NCBI GenBank assembly: GCA_002155105.1
Contig: MUZD01000004.1
Coordinates: 62,001-126,000 of the forward strand
DNA length: 64,000 nt
Reading direction: 5' to 3'
Source: Sedimentibacter sp. SX930
GTDB taxonomy: Bacteria; Bacillota; Bacilli; Lactobacillales; Aerococcaceae
This document shows, one piece after another, positions 1-8,109 of the stretch (position 1 is the stretch's first letter; each line of letters begins with the position of its first letter). A model generated the notes under the pieces. That model was given only the letters and a program-made list of their open reading frames with translations. It was not told the origin of the DNA and made no database searches. The position numbers were made by a program, and so were the translations under genes.

Positions 1-1062
1 GTTCTCCTTCGGCACAAGCTTGGCGAAATAGGAACGCGACAGTGCCTGGATACCGCCCTGCGAAGTTGCGACCAGAGCAGCCAGAATCCAAAATTCTAGG
101 GCTGTGGTCATGCGGAAAGCCAGCAGACAAGCAAACAGATAAATGACGATGCCCACCAAAATCATCTTTTTGCTGCCGAAGCGCTTGGCCAGTACTCCGT
201 AGAGGATCGTGAAAGGAAATGACAGAATCGGAATCACCAGCACAGCAATCATCAGCATATCAGACACGACACCGATACTGTCGCCGAAGACAGCTGCCAT
301 GTGGATGATTGTGTTCAGCCCATCGATGTAAAAGAAGTAGGCAATCAGGAACAGGAACATTTTTTTGTGGCTGCGGATTTGGTGCAGCGTTTTGTTAAGG
401 CGGGCGAAACTGTCATGGATGATGTGTTCGCTGGCCGGGACAAAATAGCGCTGTTTCACATTACGCAGCATCGGAATCGTGAAGACAATCCACCAAAATG
501 CTGTGAACAGGAAGGAGGCTTTGATGGCGGTCGTCCTGGAAATGCCGATTTTCTCGCCGAACATGATCAGCAGGATCGAAAGCACGAATGGGATGGTACT
601 GCCACCGATGTAACCCATCGCAAATCCGTAAGTGGAGACCCGGTCCATTCGATCCTCTGTCGCGACATCGACCAAAAAGGCATCATAGAAAATATTAGCA
701 CCCGAAAAGCCGATTGTCGTGAGCATATAGAAGGCAAGCAGCAGGCGCCAATCGTCCGTGAAGCTCAATGCGGCGGTTGCGACAACACCGATCAAGAAGA
801 AACTTTTGAATAGCCGCATTTTCCATTTCGGATAATCACCTATCGTACCGAGGATCGGGGCGAATACTGCTATAGCCAAAGTCGCGGCAGAGGTCGCATA
901 GCCCCAATAGGAATCCGCCAAGTTCGGGGCAATGCCTTCGCCGGTCGTGATCGATTTATAAAAAAGCGGCAGAATGACCGAGGAGATGATGATGGAGTAG
1001 GCGGAATTCGCCCAATCGTACATGATCCAACTTTTTTCCTGCAGCGAAAAACTTTTTAACAT
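1..1062 (-). CDS. UMF1-family MFS transporter (C-terminus outside window)
   Basis: Only the first 354 codons are present; the gene runs off the left edge. The protein opens MLKSFSLQEKSWIMYDWANSA, the amphipathic start plus YDWANSA motif typical of the UMF1/Atg22-like MFS family. About nine hydrophobic segments follow, with the polar loop IGDYPKWKMRLFK between helices 2 and 3. The start is well placed: GGAGG lies a few bases upstream of the ATG. The substrate is unknown; Atg22 relatives export amino acids from the yeast vacuole, but that cannot be carried over here. It is divergent from the SOUL-domain gene, with about 230 bp between them. Confidence 0.85.
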   Translation of the reverse strand, partial: MLKSFSLQEKSWIMYDWANSAYSIIISSVILPLFYKSITTGEGIAPNLADSYWGYATSAATLAIAVFAPILGTIGDYPKWKMRLFKSFFLIGVVATAALSFTDDWRLLLAFYMLTTIGFSGANIFYDAFLVDVATEDRMDRVSTYGFAMGYIGGSTIPFVLSILLIMFGEKIGISRTTAIKASFLFTAFWWIVFTIPMLRNVKQRYFVPASEHIIHDSFARLNKTLHQIRSHKKMFLFLIAYFFYIDGLNTIIHMAAVFGDSIGVVSDMLMIAVLVIPILSFPFTILYGVLAKRFGSKKMILVGIVIYLFACLLAFRMTTALEFWILAALVATSQGGIQALSRSYFAKLVPKEN

Positions 1063-1291
1063 GGCTTCCGCCTCCAATCACCTAAATTGGTATCGCTCTC
1101 ATTTGTTTATAATTTATTTATAACAGTTGTTAAGGGATAGCACAAGCCCAAACCAGTCGAGCAGCCTAACTTTGCGGGAAAAATGAAAAATATGGTAAAA
1201 TTCAGGTATAAAGAAAGACCAGTATTTGCTGCCGCTATCCAATCAAACACGTATATATGCAGAATAAGGAACAGAATGGAGGATGAAAATA

Positions 1292-1816
1292 ATGGCCAAA
1301 TATGAACGCCCGGAATACACAGTGCTGCTGTCGGAGGAACCGTTTGAATTGCGGGAATACCGCGATTTCTACATCGTGGAATATGACAATGCCAATGATC
1401 CGGATGTGGACAGCGGGTTCGGCACCTTGTTCCGTTATATTTCAAAAGACAATCAGGCGGACCGGAAAATCAGTATGACCGTACCGGTGATCCAGGAACT
1501 ATCGGAAGATCGCATGAAGATGGCGTTCGTTGTCCCGAAGGCGGAATGGGAAGATATTCCGCAGCCCAACAGTCCTGCGCTGACCGTAAAAAAATTCGCC
1601 AGCGGCCTTTTTGCGGTCATCCAATACGGTGGTTATTCGAATGATCGCAAAGAACGGGACATGCTGGAGAAGCTAGCTCAGTGGCTGCAGGAGAAAAAGT
1701 ACCAGCCAGCTTCGAATTATATGCTGGCGTCCTTCAACGCGCCGTTCGTGCCGCCGATGTTCCGGCACAACGAAATCATGGTGCGGGTCGGAACGGATCA
1801 ACAGGATTCCGAGTAA
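1292..1816 (+). CDS. SOUL-family heme-binding protein
   Basis: The 174-residue protein contains the SOUL/HBP features FELREYRDFYIVE near the N-terminus, KISMTVPVIQ in the middle and a C-terminal NEIMVRV strand. Eukaryotic SOUL proteins bind heme; bacterial roles are mostly undefined, so heme binding is family knowledge only. An ATG at 1283 would add three residues but sits directly on the GGAGG at 1278-1282. The ATG at 1292 has a normal spacing of nine bases and is preferred. No signal peptide is visible, so it is probably cytosolic. Confidence 0.8.
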   Translation: MAKYERPEYTVLLSEEPFELREYRDFYIVEYDNANDPDVDSGFGTLFRYISKDNQADRKISMTVPVIQELSEDRMKMAFVVPKAEWEDIPQPNSPALTVKKFASGLFAVIQYGGYSNDRKERDMLEKLAQWLQEKKYQPASNYMLASFNAPFVPPMFRHNEIMVRVGTDQQDSE

Positions 1817-1885
1817 ATAATGGACAATCAGGTGTTCCTTTTGTATCGTATTCGAGAATAAACTTACCAAAAAGGGGACTAGTGC

Positions 1886-2446
1886 ATGAAAAACTTAAAA
1901 AGCGGCTTGAAAGGCTTGTTCGCTTTATTGGCGATCATTCTGGCCGTATGGTTCAACGGCGTAGACTCGCTTTTCGAGGAACAAACATCCGATTCTTCGA
2001 TCAGCATAGCCGCCAGCAGCTCGCAAACAATTGAAGAAGGTACCCAAGAAAGTGAAATACAGGAGTCGACCGAAACGGTAATCAGCAGCGGTGTCACGCA
2101 AGGGCAGTCCTATTCAACGAAAGACGAAGTTGCGGCCTACATCCACCAGTTCAACGAGCTGCCGCCCAATTATCTGACAAAGGACGAAGCAGAAGCATTG
2201 GGCTGGGACAACGCTGAAGGGAACTTGTGGGAAGTGACGGATGGGATGTCCATCGGCGGTGATTTCTTCGGCAATCGCGAGGGACTGCTTCCGAAGAAAT
2301 TAGGCAGGACCTATTACGAAGCCGACATCGATTATGACGGTGGCTTCCGTGGGGCGGAGCGCATCGTGTTCTCGAATGACGGCCTGATCTTTTACACGGA
2401 TGATCATTACGAATCGTTCGAACAGCTGTACGGGGAGGGGGAGTGA
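1886..2446 (+). CDS. Secreted barnase-type ribonuclease
   Basis: The 186-residue protein has an N-terminal hydrophobic signal or anchor (about 8-25), a Ser/Thr/Glu-rich linker (about 31-75) and a barnase-like catalytic domain (about 78-183). The barnase catalytic residues can be placed by motif: Lys99 (LPPNYLTK), Glu145 (YEADID), Arg159 (AERIVFS) and His174 (TDDHY). It should therefore be an active guanyl-preferring RNase that works outside the membrane. The next gene encodes the matching inhibitor, with only six bases between stop and start. This pairing protects the producer's cytosol and supports both calls. Confidence 0.9.
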   Translation: MKNLKSGLKGLFALLAIILAVWFNGVDSLFEEQTSDSSISIAASSSQTIEEGTQESEIQESTETVISSGVTQGQSYSTKDEVAAYIHQFNELPPNYLTKDEAEALGWDNAEGNLWEVTDGMSIGGDFFGNREGLLPKKLGRTYYEADIDYDGGFRGAERIVFSNDGLIFYTDDHYESFEQLYGEGE

Positions 2447-2452
2447 TTGAAC

Positions 2453-2737
2453 ATGGAAATCATCCGTTTGGACGGCAGCAAGATGACCGACCGGAAAGCG
2501 ACACATGCCTATCTGAAAAGAAAACTGCATCTCCCCGAATATTACGGCAACAATCTGGATGCCTTGTGGGATTGTCTGACGACCGATTTTTCCGGTAAAA
2601 TGATTATCCTGCATGATCCGCAAACCGTTAAAAACCAACTCGGTGACTATGGATACTCCTTGGTGAGCTTGTTCAAGGAAGTTGCTGCAATCAACTCCGC
2701 CATCCGTTTGATCCTGGCCTACCCGCTCCAAAGTTGA
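2453..2737 (+). CDS. Barstar-family ribonuclease inhibitor
   Basis: This 94-residue cytosolic protein carries the barstar signature LPEYYGNNLDALWDCLT, the loop and helix that occlude the barnase active site. In barstar an Asp in this helix contacts the RNase catalytic site, and that Asp is present here. A TTG at 2447 is in frame, but the ATG at 2453 sits at a better distance from the GGGGAGGGGG ribosome binding site inside the end of the RNase gene. Co-translation with the RNase gene would keep inhibitor in excess. A terminator follows at 2794-2828. Confidence 0.92.
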   Translation: MEIIRLDGSKMTDRKATHAYLKRKLHLPEYYGNNLDALWDCLTTDFSGKMIILHDPQTVKNQLGDYGYSLVSLFKEVAAINSAIRLILAYPLQS

Positions 2738-2793
2738 TCCGAATCAACAAGTTGGGAATCCCCGATTGTCAACCTAAAAATAAGGATGCACGC

Positions 2794-2828
2794 AAAAAAG
2801 ACGATTCGCTCAGAATCGTCTTTTTTTG
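2794..2828 (+). terminator. Rho-independent terminator after barstar
   Basis: AAAAAGACGATTC pairs with GAATCGTCTTTTT around a GCTCA loop, followed by a T-run. It ends the RNase-inhibitor unit. Confidence 0.9.
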
Positions 2829-2924
2829 CGGTTTTGCCAATTTCCGAACGAAAACTTCTTTCTTTGATTGTCAACCAAGCGTATAGTTGACTGTATGGGG
2901 TAGACAAGTCAATGAGGTGATCAG

Positions 2925-3461
2925 ATGGGAAAAAGAAAAGTCAGAGTCTATATAGCAGCCAGTCTGGATGGCTACATCGCACATTCGGATGGAACTATCG
3001 ATTGGCTCGACAGTGTTGCCAGACCGGATGAAGATTATGGCTACGCCGCTTTTATCGAAACGATCGACACGGTCATCATGGGCCGGAAGACATACGAAAA
3101 AGTGATGTCTTTCGGTGGGGAATTCCCGCATGCAGGCCGGGACTGTTACGTTCTGACCCGGACGGAGCGAGCTCCTGAGGGGCAGGTCCATTTTTACAGC
3201 GGACCGGCAGACGAGCTGTTGGATCAGATCCGGCGCCAGCCTGGCAAGGACATCTTTATCGATGGCGGATCCGAGGCAATCGACCTGTTCCGTGAAAAGG
3301 GGTTGATCGACAGCTATACCGTATCCATCATCCCGATTCTGCTCGGCGAAGGCATTCCGTTGTTCAAAGAAAGCAAGAAGGAACAACCTTTGAAATTGGT
3401 TGAAGTAACCACTTTTGATTCCGGTTTGGTGCAGCTCAGCTACGAGCCCGTCAACCTATAG
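2925..3461 (+). CDS. RibD-C/dihydrofolate reductase-fold protein
   Basis: The 178-residue protein starts KVRVYIAASLDGYIA, contains VIMGRKTYE and ends with IPILLGEGIPLF, the pattern of the RibD C-terminal/DHFR-like family (YyaP, YwjB type). Members have an NADPH-binding DHFR fold, but most have no assigned substrate, and it should not be taken as the essential folA. It is read toward the AlkD-like gene, with 12 bp between the two stops. Confidence 0.85.
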   Translation: MGKRKVRVYIAASLDGYIAHSDGTIDWLDSVARPDEDYGYAAFIETIDTVIMGRKTYEKVMSFGGEFPHAGRDCYVLTRTERAPEGQVHFYSGPADELLDQIRRQPGKDIFIDGGSEAIDLFREKGLIDSYTVSIIPILLGEGIPLFKESKKEQPLKLVEVTTFDSGLVQLSYEPVNL

Positions 3462-3473
3462 ATGCTTTCTCGG

Positions 3474-4130
3474 TCAGACATACTTGCTGCCTTCGCGGAT
3501 GCTCAGGTTGGACAGGTCATCCTTATGCGCGGAAATGAATGCGCGCACCCAATCGGGATTCGTTTTGCTGAAATCACGCAGGCTCCAACCGATGGCTTTG
3601 TTGATGAAGAATTCCTTTTGGTTGAGGTTATTCCTGATGATTTCCGCCAGTAAAGCAGTGTCCGTCTTGGATTTGAAACCGAGTTGATGGTCGATGGCTA
3701 CGCGACGCAGCCAGATATCGTCCGCTACACTCCATTCCAGCAGGACAGATTTGCATTCCGGGAAACGTTGGACGATCGATCCGACAACCCCATCCAGGCC
3801 ATCGACGGTATCCCACCAAGATTTTGTCTGGATGTACTGCTTCAGCTTCGGCAAATCTTCCGGACCAAGGCAGTCCTGGATCGCCAGAAGATAATCGACG
3901 CCAGCATACTGGAACTCACGTTCATCCCGCTTAAAGCACTGGTCGACGAAATCGAAGTCAACGATTTTTTCTTTTTTTGCGATTGCAAGATATTTTTTAT
4001 AGGCAGCTTTCCGCGGACCAGTCGGGATGCCCAGGAACGGGAATTGATTCCGCATATAGGCCGACATTTGGGGAGCGCGCTCTTCATCGCGCAATGCCAG
4101 CAGAGATTCAAAAATGCCATCATACCACAT
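3474..4130 (-). CDS. AlkD-like DNA alkylation repair protein
   Basis: The 218-residue all-helical protein has the AlkD family pattern: YMRNQFPFLGIPTGPRKA near the N-terminus, WWDTVDGLD in the middle, LLEWSVADDIWLRRVAIDHQL, and the C-terminal FINKAIGWSLRDFSKTNPDWV. AlkD glycosylases remove bulky or cationic alkylated bases using HEAT-like repeats. The conserved aspartate and tryptophans of the repeat groove are visible (WWDTVD, WLRR), so catalytic competence is plausible. It lies convergent with the DHFR-like gene and divergent from the hydrolase gene. Confidence 0.85.
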   Translation of the reverse strand: MWYDGIFESLLALRDEERAPQMSAYMRNQFPFLGIPTGPRKAAYKKYLAIAKKEKIVDFDFVDQCFKRDEREFQYAGVDYLLAIQDCLGPEDLPKLKQYIQTKSWWDTVDGLDGVVGSIVQRFPECKSVLLEWSVADDIWLRRVAIDHQLGFKSKTDTALLAEIIRNNLNQKEFFINKAIGWSLRDFSKTNPDWVRAFISAHKDDLSNLSIREGSKYV

Positions 4131-4236
4131 TGTTTTAAACCGCCTTTCTTAGGTGGATGCGACTCATAAGTCAGTCATCATGATCACTTTAAAACAGTTT
4201 CGGGGAAAGTGCAATCATGATTCCAAGGAGGATATT

Positions 4237-5001
4237 ATGGAACAAAAACAAAATAGAAAACCCAGCTGGATCCGAAAAGTGCTGATCGGATTGGCTGTAA
4301 TTATAGTGATCGCTGCAGGAGCATTCTTTTGGTACGCGAATGACTACTACAAAGCGACGGCGGATGCGATCGAGGCGCTGCAGTCGGATGGATCGGTCAC
4401 CATCACCGAAACCGATGACGCAATCACCTTTGCGCCGAATGGGGAAGATCCGGAGAAAGGGATCATCTTTTATCCGGGCGGAAAAGTTGAGAGTGAAGCC
4501 TATGCGCCATTGCTGCGCAGCTTGGCCGAAGCGGATTTGTTGGTGGTCGTCGCCAAGATGCCATTCCATTTGGCAGTCTTTGATGCGGACGCGGCAGAAG
4601 CAATCATGGAACAGGAAGATGAGGTTGAGGATTGGTATCTCGCCGGGCATTCCTTGGGCGGAGTCATGGCCTCCAGTTTTGCTGCCGATCAATCTGATGA
4701 GGTAGTAGGCTTGATTTTCCTGGCTTCCTATCCAGCAGGTGATTTGACCGACGCGCCGTTTCCAGTACTTTCCATCTATGGTTCAGAAGATGAAGTGCTG
4801 AGCCGTGAAAGCTACGACGAAGCGCAAGGGAAGCTTCCGGATGACTACACGGAAATCGTGCTGGATGGCGGCAATCATGGCCAATTCGGCGATTATGGAC
4901 TGCAGGAGGGCGACGGAACAGCAACTATTTCAACCGTACAGCAGCAACAGCAGACGGTTGAAGCAATCACATCATTCATCGAAAACAATCGCCAGCAATA
5001 A
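4237..5001 (+). CDS. Membrane-anchored alpha/beta hydrolase
   Basis: The 254-residue protein has a basic N-terminus and one membrane segment (about 13-32), then an extracytoplasmic alpha/beta hydrolase domain. The nucleophile elbow is GHSLGG. A late Asp lies in IYGSEDEVLS and the catalytic His in DGGNHGQFGDYG, giving a complete triad. The family includes the small YdeN/DUF-type hydrolases; the substrate is unknown. The ATG at 4237 follows AAGGAGG, so the longer in-frame extension upstream is unlikely to be translated. A GNAT gene follows after 47 bp and may be co-transcribed. Confidence 0.85.
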   Translation: MEQKQNRKPSWIRKVLIGLAVIIVIAAGAFFWYANDYYKATADAIEALQSDGSVTITETDDAITFAPNGEDPEKGIIFYPGGKVESEAYAPLLRSLAEADLLVVVAKMPFHLAVFDADAAEAIMEQEDEVEDWYLAGHSLGGVMASSFAADQSDEVVGLIFLASYPAGDLTDAPFPVLSIYGSEDEVLSRESYDEAQGKLPDDYTEIVLDGGNHGQFGDYGLQEGDGTATISTVQQQQQTVEAITSFIENNRQQ

Positions 5002-5048
5002 CGCAGCGGATCAAATAATAAGTGAGATTTGTATGAAAGGAAGAAAAT

Positions 5049-5660
5049 ATGACAGAAATAACGATGGCGAAAATGAGCCAATTAACGGAAGCCCAAAAAG
5101 AGGAAGTCAGAAAAATTTTCGTCACCAGCTACTATAAGGACATGAAGACGTTGCACCGGGATACTGAGCGCTTACTTGGCGGATTCCGCAGACTGCTGCA
5201 GGAGGACCTGATCCGGGTTGCGATGGATGGGGATCGTCCGGTCGCGATGGTGGGCTGTTCGACCAACCAGCGCCGAGCCATGGAAGTAAACAAAGAGGAC
5301 TTCTTGGCCAACTTTGGATTTGTCTGGGGACATGTAGGTTATTTCAGTTTTCGCAAAGAATACGGGGAGCCATTGGCCATCGACGATGAGACGCTCTATT
5401 TTGAATGCGTGGCGACCAATGAAGCCGATCGTCGCCAGGGTGTTGCCGGCCAGATGCTGCTCAAACTGATCGAAACGGAACCTTATCGAACTTTCGCCTT
5501 GGATGTCGTCGACAGCAACGGACGGGCACAAAGCGTTTATGAACGGATTGGTTTCCGCGAAGTGCACCGCAAAAAATCCTGGATCGGAAAAATTTTCATG
5601 GACTACTCGGAAAGCATTTGGATGAGCCGTCCGAAGCATTTGCCGAATCCATCGGAATGA
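5049..5660 (+). CDS. GNAT-family N-acetyltransferase
   Basis: The 203-residue protein has the GNAT core in its C-terminal half: YFECVATNEADRRQGVAGQML is the acetyl-CoA-binding motif A (R-R-Q-G-V-A-G), followed by LDVVDSNGRAQSVYERIGF, the usual motif B. The acceptor is unknown. The start has a modest AAAGGAAG site. No terminator is evident before the argS leader promoter, so some read-through into the T-box leader is possible. Confidence 0.85.
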   Translation: MTEITMAKMSQLTEAQKEEVRKIFVTSYYKDMKTLHRDTERLLGGFRRLLQEDLIRVAMDGDRPVAMVGCSTNQRRAMEVNKEDFLANFGFVWGHVGYFSFRKEYGEPLAIDDETLYFECVATNEADRRQGVAGQMLLKLIETEPYRTFALDVVDSNGRAQSVYERIGFREVHRKKSWIGKIFMDYSESIWMSRPKHLPNPSE

Positions 5661-5678
5661 TGGGAAAGTAAAAATCAA

Positions 5679-5708
5679 TTAGACAAACAGTGCAGGCTTT
5701 GATATAGT
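5679..5708 (+). promoter_or_regulatory. Candidate promoter of the argS T-box leader
   Basis: TTAGAC (5679-5684) and TATAGT (5703-5708) are separated by 18 bp and lie just upstream of the T-box leader. Confidence 0.5.
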
Positions 5709-5732
5709 ATTACAGATAGTAAACACATTCAT

Positions 5733-6022
5733 TGATGAAGAAAGTACTTCGAGCAATGTTCACAGCGAGCGGGGAAGGTGGAAGCCCGTAATGGAGCGAA
5801 GAAGGAAACGCACTTCAGAGAAAATGACTTGAAGACAAACGTGATCCCCCTGTTCATCGGACATCTGGGAAAGGACGTTTGTGAGTAGCGTCATTCGGTT
5901 TAGCCCCGTTAACGGTTCAAAAGGATAAAATAATCAGAGCCCATCTGTATTGCTTTATCGAATTAGAGTGGTACCACGGATGTTCGTCTCTATTTTGCCA
6001 GGGCAGAATAGGGGCTTTTTTT
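5733..6022 (+). promoter_or_regulatory. T-box riboswitch controlling argS
   Basis: The T-box core AGAGTGGTACCACGG lies at 5965-5979. Stem I begins near 5735 with TGAAG, pairing with CTTCA near 5813, and contains the AGTA bulge element (GAAAGTAC). A specifier candidate in the GAAA-CGC-AC context is CGC at 5809-5811, an arginine codon, which fits the downstream argS. An intrinsic terminator (TCTATTTTGCC paired with GGCAGAATAGG, then seven T) spans about 5988-6022. Uncharged tRNA-Arg would stabilise the antiterminator and allow argS expression. Confidence 0.93.
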
Positions 6023-6115
6023 ATCGTTATCGCAGATTTGCGACACCTACGAGAAAGAAAATGATCCGTTCATCATGTGGATAGGCAGAGGCATATAATA
6101 AAGGAGCAGAAAAAT

Positions 6116-7813
6116 ATGGATTATAAAAAGATTGTTGCTGAAGAGATTCAAAAGCTTGTACCGGAGCATTTAACCTATGACCAAGTGTACCAATTGCTTG
6201 AAGTACCTAAATATACTGAGCACGGGGACGTCGCGTTTCCGGCATTCGCACTAGCGAAAGCACTGCGCAAAGCACCGCAAGCCATCGCTGGAGATCTGGC
6301 GGCACAACTGAACCATCCTTACATTGAAAAGGTTGAAGCGGTAGGCCCGTACGTCAATCTTTTCCTTGAAAAAGCAGCGGTAACGAATGCGGTCCTGCAT
6401 GAAATTGCTGCCGAGAAGCAAGCGTTCGGAACAGCCGATATCGGAAAAGGCGGCAACGTGCCGATCGATATGTCCTCGCCGAATATCGCGAAACCGATCT
6501 CGATGGGTCATTTGCGCTCTACGGTAATCGGAAATTCATTGGCTAACATCATGAAGAAAGTCGGCTACAACCCTATCAAAATCAACCACTTGGGCGACTG
6601 GGGCACGCAATTCGGTAAGCTGATCGTGGCCTACAAATTGTGGGGCAACGAAGAAAAAGTCAAAGCTGAACCGATCAATGAATTGTTGACTCTGTATGTC
6701 CGTTTCCACACGGAAGCAGAATCAGACGATACCATGAACGACGAAGCTCGCGCTTGGTTCAAGAAATTGGAAGATGGCGATGCAGAAGCTTTGCATCTTT
6801 GGGAATGGTTCCGTTCCGAATCGCTGCAGGAATTCATGAAAATCTACGATATGTTGGGGATCACTTTTGATTCCTTCAACGGTGAAGCTTTCTACAACGA
6901 CAAGATGGATGAAGTCGTTGAACTGCTTGACAAAGCCGGCATCCTGACCCAAGATCGCGGTGCAACCATCGTTGATTTGGAAAAATACAACTTGAACCCG
7001 GCCTTGATCAAGAAATCGGACGGCGCAACGCTGTACATCACCCGCGACTTGGCTGCGGCGATCTACCGCAAACGCAACTATGATTTTGCGATGTCCCTGT
7101 ATGCAGTCGGTAATGAACAAAGCAACCACTTCAAACAACTGAAAGCTGTTTTGAAAGAGCTCGGCTACGATTGGGCAGAAAACATGCATCATATCCCGTT
7201 CGGTCTGATCACGCAAGGCGGCAAGAAACTGTCGACGCGTCAAGGGAAAGTCATCCTGCTTGAGGAAGTCCTGAACGAAGCGACTGAACTTTCCTTGAAA
7301 CAGATCAACGAGAAGAATCCGACATTGGAAGACAAGGAAGCAGTCGCCAAAGCAGTCGGCGTCGGTGCTGTCGTATTCCATGACCTGAAAAATGACCGTC
7401 TGAACAATTTCGACTTCGATTTGGAGGAAGTCGTGCAATTCGAAGGCGAAACAGGCCCTTATGTCCAATATACAAATGCACGCGGCTTGAGCATCCTGCG
7501 CAAAGCGGCAGTCGAACTGGATACTACCGAAGCGGCTGATCTTGGTTTGGATGACGCTTACGCATGGGAAGTCGTAAAACTGTTGAACAGCTTCCCTGAA
7601 ATCATCCAGCAAGCTTACGAAAAATTCGAGCCATCCGTGATCGCGAAATACACGATCCACTTGTCCCAAGCATTCAATAAATACTACGGCAACACAAAAG
7701 TGCTGGTAGAAGACGACAAACGCAACGCCCGTCTGGCATTAGTCCAATCCGTAGCTACAGTCCTGCAAGAAGGCCTAAGACTCCTAGGAGTCCAATCCCC
7801 AGAAAAAATGTAG
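6116..7813 (+). CDS. argS: Arginyl-tRNA synthetase
   Basis: The 565-residue class I synthetase attaches arginine to tRNA-Arg. [17 protein letters not shown] holds the HIGH-type signature, here as [15 protein letters not shown] replaces the KMSK loop, as is common in ArgRS. The C-terminal anticodon-binding DALR domain has [13 protein letters not shown]. The chosen ATG follows AAGGAG at a standard distance; an upstream in-frame GTG or TTG has no ribosome site. Expression is set by the upstream T-box. Confidence 0.97.
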   Translation: MDYKKIVAEEIQKLVPEHLTYDQVYQLLEVPKYTEHGDVAFPAFALAKALRKAPQAIAGDLAAQLNHPYIEKVEAVGPYVNLFLEKAAVTNAVLHEIAAEKQAFGTADIGKGGNVPIDMSSPNIAKPISMGHLRSTVIGNSLANIMKKVGYNPIKINHLGDWGTQFGKLIVAYKLWGNEEKVKAEPINELLTLYVRFHTEAESDDTMNDEARAWFKKLEDGDAEALHLWEWFRSESLQEFMKIYDMLGITFDSFNGEAFYNDKMDEVVELLDKAGILTQDRGATIVDLEKYNLNPALIKKSDGATLYITRDLAAAIYRKRNYDFAMSLYAVGNEQSNHFKQLKAVLKELGYDWAENMHHIPFGLITQGGKKLSTRQGKVILLEEVLNEATELSLKQINEKNPTLEDKEAVAKAVGVGAVVFHDLKNDRLNNFDFDLEEVVQFEGETGPYVQYTNARGLSILRKAAVELDTTEAADLGLDDAYAWEVVKLLNSFPEIIQQAYEKFEPSVIAKYTIHLSQAFNKYYGNTKVLVEDDKRNARLALVQSVATVLQEGLRLLGVQSPEKM

Positions 7814-8036
7814 GATACGATGAAATGCGGGAGGGGATGAGCACTAAGAGGACATTACGAGAACGGCCGCAGTTTGGCCGTGACGTAATGTCAGCTTAGG
7901 CACTCCAACGTCACAGTGCGACGTTGGAGGTCTTTCGCAATATTTGTGCTGAGCCTAATGAGGCACTTTCTGTTAGCATTTCAGAGTTCGACTAAGAAGC
8001 ATGAGATGATTCATACTTCTTCAAAAAACAAAACCG
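7814..8036. other. Hairpin-rich gene-free stretch after argS
   Basis: No convincing gene is seen in the 296 bp after argS. There is a nested hairpin with arms 7851-7859/7884-7892 (GACATTACG and its complement) enclosing ACGGCC/GGCCGT at 7863-7868/7876-7881. A second perfect 10-bp hairpin lies at 7903-7912/7920-7929. Copies of a GCAC-TTAG/GCTTAGGCAC word flank both. It may be an RNA element or an intergenic repeat. Confidence 0.6.
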
Positions 8037-8068
8037 CCTAAAATTATTTATATAGTTTTAGGTTTTTT
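8037..8068 (+). terminator. Rho-independent terminator before the ClC gene
   Basis: CCTAAAA pairs with TTTTAGG around an AT-rich loop, followed by six T. It probably ends the argS transcript. Confidence 0.75.
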
Positions 8069-8109
8069 GATTTTCATTGAACAATAAAAACAGAAAGAAG
8101 GGATAACCT

